A DNA stretch of 64,000 bases from Actinomadura rudentiformis (GTDB lineage Bacteria; Actinomycetota; Actinomycetes; Streptosporangiales; Streptosporangiaceae): the NCBI RefSeq assembly GCF_008923185.1, contig NZ_WBMT01000029.1:1-64000 (forward strand), read 5' to 3'. How positions within the stretch are numbered: the stretch's first letter is position 1; every line of letters begins with the position of its first letter. The position numbers were made by a program, and so were the translations under genes. Shown piece after piece: positions 59,332-64,000 of the stretch. A model generated the notes under the pieces. It saw only the letters and a list, made by a program, of their open reading frames with translations, was not told the origin of the DNA and did not search any database.

Positions 59332-59703
59332 TCAGCTGGGCGAAGTGCCGCGGCGGGCCTGTGTGATCATGTCGATGACGGACTGGGGGTCTTCGACCTC
59401 CAGGACAAGGCGGGTGTGGCGGTCGTTGGCCAGGTCGATAATGATCGCCTTCGTGGGGTGGCGGATGTCCCAGAACTCTCGCTTGCCGCGGCTGCAAAAG
59501 GTGCCGGCGACGATGAGCCCCGGAGCCCAGAAGCCCAGGGACCACCCGATAGGTGGGCGTCTGATCCGGTCAGGGTTGCCACTCACGTGTTGAACGTGCG
59601 CCAGCGGAATGGTCAGACGCCGCTTGAAGGCCCAGAGCCGGTGGAGTCCCTCGATCTCAATGTTGAGGTTGTCGTTGTGGACGGTGATCCGCGTCATGGT
59701 CAT
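59332..59703 (-). CDS. Small hypothetical protein (PH-like fold suspected)
   Basis: A 123-residue soluble protein with alternating strand pattern (TRITVHNDNLNIEIEGLHRL, then RRLTIPLAHVQHVSG), a hydrophobic turn (GWSLGFWAPGLIVAGTF) and GKREFWDIRHPTKAIIIDLA. The layout resembles bacterial PH-domain-like or YdjM-like small proteins. Function unknown. ATG 59703 (after GGGGGG) or 59697 are both possible. Confidence 0.7.
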   Translation of the reverse strand: MTMTRITVHNDNLNIEIEGLHRLWAFKRRLTIPLAHVQHVSGNPDRIRRPPIGWSLGFWAPGLIVAGTFCSRGKREFWDIRHPTKAIIIDLANDRHTRLVLEVEDPQSVIDMITQARRGTSPS

Positions 59704-59819
59704 GCACCCCCCGAAGCGTCGCAGGGCTGACAGCCAATCGACGCCAAGGTTGGTCTACCCAAACGGCGGGCCTTGGGCGTGGCAGGGTTACCCGGGCTTG
59801 CACGTGCGGAGTGGTTCTC

Positions 59820-59975
59820 TCATGTGGCGCCATGCCGTTCGGCGACCTTGGCCATGCGATCACCGGTGAGATCGCTCATGCCGCCGAGCGGGAAGAACGG
59901 CACGAAGGCGATGCCGGTTTCCTCACAGGCCGTCAGGAGTTCGGCGTCGTCGCGTTTGCCGGCGTGGAAGTGGTT
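59820..59975 (-). pseudogene. Fragment of an aldo/keto reductase
   Basis: Fifty-one in-frame residues end at a stop at 59820-59822: NHFHAGKRDDAELLTACEET, GIAFVPFFPLGGMSDLTGDR and MAKVAERHGAT. This is the segment of aldo/keto reductases just before the NADP-binding C-terminal part. The start and end of the enzyme are missing, and a TGA lies just upstream. It begins next to the HxlR stop at 59985. The remaining gap 59704-59984 holds nothing else. Confidence 0.6.
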
Positions 59976-59984
59976 CTGTGTGCT

Positions 59985-60644
59985 TCACGCGGGCGTGTGG
60001 ATGCGGGCTGCTTCGAAGAGGCGTTGGCCGGCCTGCTCGTCTCCGGTGATGGTGAGCCGCCCGTCCTCGACGGCCTTGGTGAGGGCCCCTTCCACGCCGA
60101 GGACGTCGGCCAGGGTCTCGGGGTCGGTGTCGACGATCGTGTCGGGCCGGTCATGCGGCTCGCCGCGGATCATCTCGACGAGCTGACCGCCGGCGACCCG
60201 CGTGGTGAAACGGTAGCGGCCGAGGCGTACCTCGTAGGTGGCGGTCCATGGCCGTTCGGGCTGCGGGGTGAAGAGGCTGCGCAGCCTGAGCATGGCGGAG
60301 TCGGCACCCACGTGGCCCGTGGACGGCTCCGGCGCGGCCGCTCCCCAATGTCCGAGCGCGACGAGGGCGGCGTCCAGCCGGGCGCCCCAGTCGGTCAGCT
60401 CGTAGACCTGGGAACTGGCCGGCGGGGGCAGGGTGCGGCGTCGTACGATCCCGGCGCTCTCCAGTCCCCGCAGCCGCTGGGCCAGGACCTTGGGGCCCGC
60501 ACCCGGCAGCCCGTCCTGGAGGTCAGTGAACCGCTTGGGGCCCAGCAGGAGTTCGCGTACGACCAGCAGGGCCCACCGTTCGCCCACGTAGTCGAGTGCG
60601 GTCGCGATCGCGCACTTCTCACCGTACTGCCGGTTCGTCGCCAT
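59985..60644 (-). CDS. HxlR family transcriptional regulator with SCP2-like C-terminus
   Basis: A 219-residue regulator with the HxlR winged helix (CAIATALDYVGERWALLVVR, ELLLGPKRFTDLQDGLPG, KVLAQRLRGLESAGIVRRR) and a C-terminal SCP2-sterol-binding-like domain (RFTTRVAGGQLVEMIRG, LADVLGVEGALTKAVEDGRL). The single Cys near the N-terminus (GEKCAIATA) could be redox-reactive as in YodB/HypR proteins. An ATG at 60644 is taken; 60653 is possible and neither has a ribosome-binding site. It is divergent from a tautomerase gene with an inverted repeat between. Confidence 0.88.
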   Translation of the reverse strand: MATNRQYGEKCAIATALDYVGERWALLVVRELLLGPKRFTDLQDGLPGAGPKVLAQRLRGLESAGIVRRRTLPPPASSQVYELTDWGARLDAALVALGHWGAAAPEPSTGHVGADSAMLRLRSLFTPQPERPWTATYEVRLGRYRFTTRVAGGQLVEMIRGEPHDRPDTIVDTDPETLADVLGVEGALTKAVEDGRLTITGDEQAGQRLFEAARIHTPA

Positions 60645-60685
60645 GGTTGCCATCATACAGGTGCTCACTTGCCATTGACGGTACG

Positions 60686-60708
60686 TCTACTTCCCTATAG
60701 AAAGTAGA
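60686..60708. promoter_or_regulatory. HxlR operator candidate TCTACTT-N9-AAGTAGA
   Basis: Perfect 7-base arms at 60686-60692 and 60702-60708 with a TATA-containing spacer, midway between the divergent HxlR and tautomerase genes. HxlR-type sites often have the form TACT...AGTA, as here. Confidence 0.7.
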
Positions 60709-60735
60709 TACAACCCCGATGGAAAGGAAGAATTC

Positions 60736-61134
60736 ATGCCCATCGCTTACCTCGACGTACCGGACAGCGCTGCTCTCAGTACGAAGAAAGAACTGGTGAA
60801 GGCGCTCTACGAGGCCCTGCACGAGGCCTACCCGTTCCCCGACGACACGCGGATCTTCCTGCGTGAGTGGCCCCTCCACAGCGTGAGCCAGAATGGGCTT
60901 CTGGGCTCGGAACCAGCGAGGCCCGCGTTCGTCATGCACGTCCCGGAGGGGGCCGATCCCGACGCCAAGCGCACGATGCTGAAGAAGGTCAACGCAGCGG
61001 TCACCGAGGCCTACCGGCTTCCGGACTTCATGACGTTCATCCACGAGCACGCCCTTGACCTTGTGGCGCTCGACGGAGGCCTGCTCGCGGACGACCAGCA
61101 GCGGGTCGAAGACCAGGCAGAGGTCTACGGCTGA
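60736..61134 (+). CDS. Tautomerase family protein (4-oxalocrotonate tautomerase superfamily)
   Basis: A 132-residue protein starting MPIAYLDV, so that the catalytic Pro is exposed at position 1 after Met removal, as in 4-OT/MSAD superfamily enzymes. The beta-alpha-beta unit (ELVKALYEALHEAYPFPDDTRI) and a second half (MLKKVNAAVTEAYRLPDFMT) fit a double-length family member. It isomerises or dehalogenates unknown small acids. GGAAAGGAAGAA lies upstream. It is divergent from HxlR and followed 51 bases later by an F420-type PPOX gene in the same direction. Confidence 0.88.
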   Translation: MPIAYLDVPDSAALSTKKELVKALYEALHEAYPFPDDTRIFLREWPLHSVSQNGLLGSEPARPAFVMHVPEGADPDAKRTMLKKVNAAVTEAYRLPDFMTFIHEHALDLVALDGGLLADDQQRVEDQAEVYG

Positions 61135-61185
61135 CCCTTGCCGCGCCCGCCGAGGGCGTCCGACAAAGAAGAGAGGTGTGTGCCC

Positions 61186-61635
61186 ATGGCGGATCTTGAG
61201 GACTTCGCTCAGCTCGTACCGGGCGATCATGGCCTGTGCGTGGTGTCGACCCTGCGGGCGGACGGGACCATCCAGTCGTCGGTGGTGAACGCCGGCGTCC
61301 TGGCGCATCCGGTGACCGGTGCGCAGGTGGTCGGGCTGGTCGCCGTCGGCGGTGCGCGCAAGGTGGCCAACCTGGGAGAACGGCCGCGCGCGAACGTGGT
61401 GGTCCGCGCAGGCTGGGAGTGGGCGTCAGCCGAAGGCCCGGTCGAGCTCGCCGGCCCCGACGACCCGCTGCCCGGCGTGGACGACGAACGCCTCCGGCTC
61501 CTCCTGCGCGAGATCTTCACCGCCGCCGGCGGCACGCACGACGACTGGCCCACCTACGACCGGACGATGGCCGAAGAACGCCGCGTCGCCGTCCTGCTCA
61601 CCCCGGAACGGATCTCAGGGAACCGCCGCGGCTAG
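61186..61635 (+). CDS. PPOX class F420-dependent oxidoreductase
   Basis: A 149-residue split-barrel protein of the F420-dependent Rv1155-like PPOX class (VVSTLRADGTIQSSVVNAG, GGARKVANLGERPRANVVV, AAGGTHDDWPTYDRTMAEER). The ATG at 61186 has AGAGAGG nine bases upstream. It probably shares the HxlR-controlled transcript with the tautomerase. Its stop overlaps the stop of the converging XRE gene by two bases, so there is no room for a terminator between them. Confidence 0.88.
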   Translation: MADLEDFAQLVPGDHGLCVVSTLRADGTIQSSVVNAGVLAHPVTGAQVVGLVAVGGARKVANLGERPRANVVVRAGWEWASAEGPVELAGPDDPLPGVDDERLRLLLREIFTAAGGTHDDWPTYDRTMAEERRVAVLLTPERISGNRRG

Positions 61636-62513
61636 AGCTTCCGCTGAGCCTGAATCTGCAGCAACCGGAGGGCGGCCTGAGCGGGGCTTCCCTCCGGAGC
61701 GCTGTAGATCAGAATCCGGTGGCCGGAGCCGTCGGGCGTGGTGAGGGTTTCCAGGTCAAGGGTGATGTCGCCGACCTCTGGGTGGCTGAGCTGACGTTCA
61801 CCGTAGGCATGGCCGCCCACGGAGTGCTTGGACCACAGGGTGGCGAACTCCGTGCTGTTCATGGTGAGTTCCCCGATCAGTCCGGCGAGCCTGCGGTCGC
61901 CCCTGTGACGCCCGGCCGCGTTCCGGAGCGCAGCCACCGCGCAGGTGGCCGCCTGGTTCCAGCGCGGGTGGAGGTCACGGTGATGCGCATCGAGGAAGAG
62001 CATTCTGGTCAGGTTGGGACGGTCTGACGGCCGATCGGGGGCCTCGGGGTCGAGGTGGCCGGCCAGCAGCAGGTGACCGAGCCGGTTCCAGGCGAGCACA
62101 TCGGTGCGGTGGTCGGTGAGGACGGCGGCGGCGTTCTCCATGGAGTCGAGGAGCCGGCGCGTGCTCGGGCGTACGGGCGCGGTCCTGGCGCTCCGGCGTG
62201 GCCTGGATGGCTCCGGCCGTGCCAGGCGGTGCAGATGAGCCCGCTCTGCGTCCGTCAGCCGCAGTGCGTCAGCCAGGGCTTCCAGCACGGAGGTGGACGC
62301 TTGGTGGCTTTGTCCCTGCTCCAACCGCGTGTAGTAGGTGGGGCTGACGCCGGCGAGCTGGGCGAGTTCCTCCCGGCGCAATCCCGGTACCCGGCGCAGG
62401 CCATGGTGGGCGATGCCAAGTTCTTCGGGCTTGAGCCCGTTGCGTCTGCTGCGTAGGAAGTCGCCCAGCGTCGTACTGTCCGGCAAGCTCGCGCTGTCCC
62501 GCATAAGCATCAT
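61632..62513 (-). CDS. XRE family regulator with MmyB-like domain (second copy)
   Basis: A 293-residue paralog of the regulator at 36711-37595: HTH with GDFLRSRRNGLKPEELGI and TYYTRLEQGQSHQASTSVLE, then the MmyB-like domain (VLTDHRTDVLAWNRLGHLLL to YSAPEGSPAQAALRLLQIQ). It is divergent from an alcohol-dehydrogenase-type gene. The ATG at 62513 is used; ATGs at 62510 and 62504 are alternatives. Confidence 0.92.
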   Translation of the reverse strand: MMLMRDSASLPDSTTLGDFLRSRRNGLKPEELGIAHHGLRRVPGLRREELAQLAGVSPTYYTRLEQGQSHQASTSVLEALADALRLTDAERAHLHRLARPEPSRPRRSARTAPVRPSTRRLLDSMENAAAVLTDHRTDVLAWNRLGHLLLAGHLDPEAPDRPSDRPNLTRMLFLDAHHRDLHPRWNQAATCAVAALRNAAGRHRGDRRLAGLIGELTMNSTEFATLWSKHSVGGHAYGERQLSHPEVGDITLDLETLTTPDGSGHRILIYSAPEGSPAQAALRLLQIQAQRKL

Positions 62514-62535
62514 CTTGCCCTGTGCATCGTCGGCA

Positions 62536-62562
62536 GTGCCTGACCCTGCCGTTGCCAGGCAC
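62536..62562. promoter_or_regulatory. Candidate XRE operator GTGCCTG-N13-CAGGCAC
   Basis: Perfect 7-base arms at 62536-62542 and 62556-62562, between the divergent XRE and dehydrogenase genes. Centre-to-centre distance is 20 bases, about two helical turns. Confidence 0.55.
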
Positions 62563-62653
62563 GTGGTGAGTAGGCATCTCGGGGTGTGGTTGCCGTACGA
62601 CCGGCGGTCCAGGCTGAGTTCCGTTGAGGACCCAGCTTTGTATGGAGCAGCCG

Positions 62654-63679
62654 ATGATGACGTACTGGACGATGACCGCGACCGGTCGCGAGCACCTGAA
62701 GCTTGCCCACGGCGATGTCCCCGTCCCGGGCCCGCGAGAGGTTCTGGTGAAGGTGGGCGCAGCGGCACTGAATTTCCGTGACCGTCTGGCCATCGACGAT
62801 GGGCTGACGATGGTGTTCCCCGAGACGGGGCCGTTCGTGCCTGGTTCCGACATGGCGGGAACGGTCGTCGCCGTCGGCGCGGCGGTGGAGCGGTGGCAGC
62901 CCGGGGATCGAGTGATCTCGGTGAGCCTGCCCGGCTGGATCGACGGATCCGGACCGGGCGACGCGCTGCTGGGCGGTCCCGAGGCGCTCGGCAGCGGCTA
63001 CTTCCCGGGGGTCTTCTCCGAGTACGTCGTCCTGGACCAGGAGTGGGTCGTGTCAGCCCCCGCAAATCTCACCGACGCGGAGGCCAGCGCCCTCCCCATG
63101 GCCGGCCTGACGGCATGGACCGCGCTGGTGGAACGCGGACGGCTGCGCGCTGGCCAGACCGTCCTCGTTCAGGGCACGGGCGGGGTCTCGCTCTTCGGTC
63201 TCCAGATCGCCGCCGCGCACGGCGCCAAGGTGATCGTGACCTCCGGCGACGATGCCAAGCTGGCCCGGGCTGCGGCCTTGGGCGCGGACCACGGAATCAA
63301 CCGGAATTCCCGTGACTGGGTCCAAGCCGTGCATGAGCTCACCGCAGGCCACGGCGCCGATCACATTCTGGAGATCGTCGGCGGAGCGCACCTGGCCCGT
63401 TCGTTGGAGGCTGCGGCCGTCGGCGGACATGTCTCGCTGATCGGCGTCCTGGGAGGCTTCGAGTTCGCGGGCAAGATCTCCGATCTGGCACGCAAGAAGC
63501 TCACCCTCCACGGCATTCAGGTGGGGCACCGGCGTTCCCTGGAGGAGCTCGTCCGTGCCGTCGACCAGGCCGGCATCTCTCCCGTGATCGACACCGCGTA
63601 CCCGCACACCGAACTGCCCGAAGCCTTGGACCATATGACCCGCGGCCCCTTCGGCAAGGTCGTCCTAACGTTCCCCTGA
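62654..63679 (+). CDS. Zinc-type alcohol dehydrogenase-like protein (NAD(P)-dependent, MDR)
   Basis: A 341-residue MDR protein with a GroES-like half (ALNFRDRLAIDDGL, VPGSDMAGTVVAVG) and a Rossmann half (VLVQGTGGVSLFGLQIAAAHG, then VTSGDDAKLARAAALGADHG). The catalytic zinc cysteine is absent (FRDR where zinc enzymes have CG/HSD), so it is a zinc-free alcohol/enone reductase type. An ATG at 62654 with GGAG eight bases upstream is used. It is divergent from an MmyB-type XRE gene that probably regulates it. Confidence 0.9.
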   Translation: MMTYWTMTATGREHLKLAHGDVPVPGPREVLVKVGAAALNFRDRLAIDDGLTMVFPETGPFVPGSDMAGTVVAVGAAVERWQPGDRVISVSLPGWIDGSGPGDALLGGPEALGSGYFPGVFSEYVVLDQEWVVSAPANLTDAEASALPMAGLTAWTALVERGRLRAGQTVLVQGTGGVSLFGLQIAAAHGAKVIVTSGDDAKLARAAALGADHGINRNSRDWVQAVHELTAGHGADHILEIVGGAHLARSLEAAAVGGHVSLIGVLGGFEFAGKISDLARKKLTLHGIQVGHRRSLEELVRAVDQAGISPVIDTAYPHTELPEALDHMTRGPFGKVVLTFP

Positions 63680-63692
63680 CCCTGCTTGGCCC

Positions 63693-64000
63693 TTAACGCA
63701 GCGCTACCAGACCGGCGCTCGTCCGGACGTAGAGCACGGTTGCGGCATCGAACGCCGACACCGTGCCCGTACGGGACGCGACGTAGACGACCCCGCCGGC
63801 CACCACCGGTGAACCCGCACAAGACCCGAACGGCCGGACCCAGCGCGCACGTCCGGACGCGATGTCACAGCATGCAACCGGGCACTGTCCTCTTCGGGCG
63901 GGACATCCGGAGAACCTCCACCAGGAACACCGCCCCGTCCAGCACCGCCACCCCGGAGTCCACCTCGTTGTCACGATCGAGGTCGGGCAGATGGCTCCAG
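63693..64000 (-). pseudogene. Broken PQQ-binding-like beta-propeller gene (partial, runs off the window)
   Basis: The minus strand gives propeller blades in two frames: DNEVDSGVAVLDGAVFLVEV in one, then DIASGRARWVRPFGSCAG and SPVVAGGVVYVASRTGTVSA to VRTSAGLVALR and a stop in another. A frameshift near 63865-63880 joins them, and the last blade also looks shortened. The start lies outside the window. It is a pseudogene unless the shift is a sequencing error. Confidence 0.6.

Overview
The window is high-GC DNA with the strong GC codon bias, GTG/TTG starts and long antisense open frames of an actinomycete. The gene families (CU044_5270-type protein with a sigma factor, RacP/DUF6192 plasmid genes, F420/deazaflavin oxidoreductases, SigE-family and ECF41/ECF42-type sigma factors, MmyB-like XRE regulators) point to the Streptosporangiales/Thermomonosporaceae or a neighbouring group. 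This is inferred from gene content; no rRNA or marker gene is present. Nothing essential is visible. It reads as accessory chromosome, perhaps an arm of a linear chromosome, with short operons, many regulators and many gene remnants.

Layout. 1-1.8 kb: end of an unknown gene, a quinone-reductase-type dehydrogenase and a small secreted protein. 2.0-5.4 kb: ABC exporter plus DesK/NarL-type two-component system in one operon. 6-11.6 kb: three-repeat secreted protein, DsbA/FrnE oxidoreductase under a double palindrome, sigma factor with membrane-anchored partner, and an imine-reductase-like gene divergent from MerR. 11.7-17.5 kb: SnoaL protein, PBP4-type carboxypeptidase, a repeat-bearing secreted protein coupled to a chimeric sigma/CU044_5270 gene, and an LppU-like protein. 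17.7-22.2 kb: MBL hydrolase/TetR pair and a VOC-YciI-ECF42 sigma operon. 22.3-26.1 kb: mobile-element debris (truncated wHTH gene, low-GC orphan, IS5 transposase, RacP-like and DUF6192 genes, zinc-ribbon protein). 26.1-36.5 kb: an 844-residue TPR/SUKH/LRR protein, a secreted trypsin-like protease, TetR/Ddn pair, two VOC proteins, a 935-residue LuxR-type ATPase and a DUF1801 protein. 36.7-45 kb: XRE/SDR, M14 peptidase/TetR, a secreted propeller protein, and a MarR-FAD oxidoreductase-LLM cluster. 45-54.9 kb: ECF41 sigma with SDR partner, LysR beside a deleted MFS gene, NmrA protein, DUF4132 protein and a GH28-like Tat protein. 55-64 kb: PNPOx-like protein coupled to a UvrA-like ATPase, a lipoprotein, HxlR/tautomerase/F420-PPOX, XRE/ADH and a broken PQQ-propeller gene.

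Two themes run through the window. (1) Regulator plus divergent redox-enzyme pairs recur: MerR/imine reductase, TetR/Ddn, XRE/SDR, MarR/FAD-LLM, HxlR/tautomerase-PPOX, XRE/ADH. Palindromes sit between most of them. The MarR motif TTCGTnnnACGAA occurs at its own promoter, as a 22-bp-spaced pair before the FAD oxidoreductase, and as an identically spaced pair before the DsbA/FrnE gene 34 kb away, which predicts a small regulon. (2) Gene decay: fused, internally deleted or frameshifted genes (sigma/CU044_5270, MFS, SigJ C-terminus, aldo/keto reductase, wHTH, PQQ propeller), several abutting the stop codon of an intact gene, together with expanded low-complexity tandem repeats in intergenic regions and in two coding regions.
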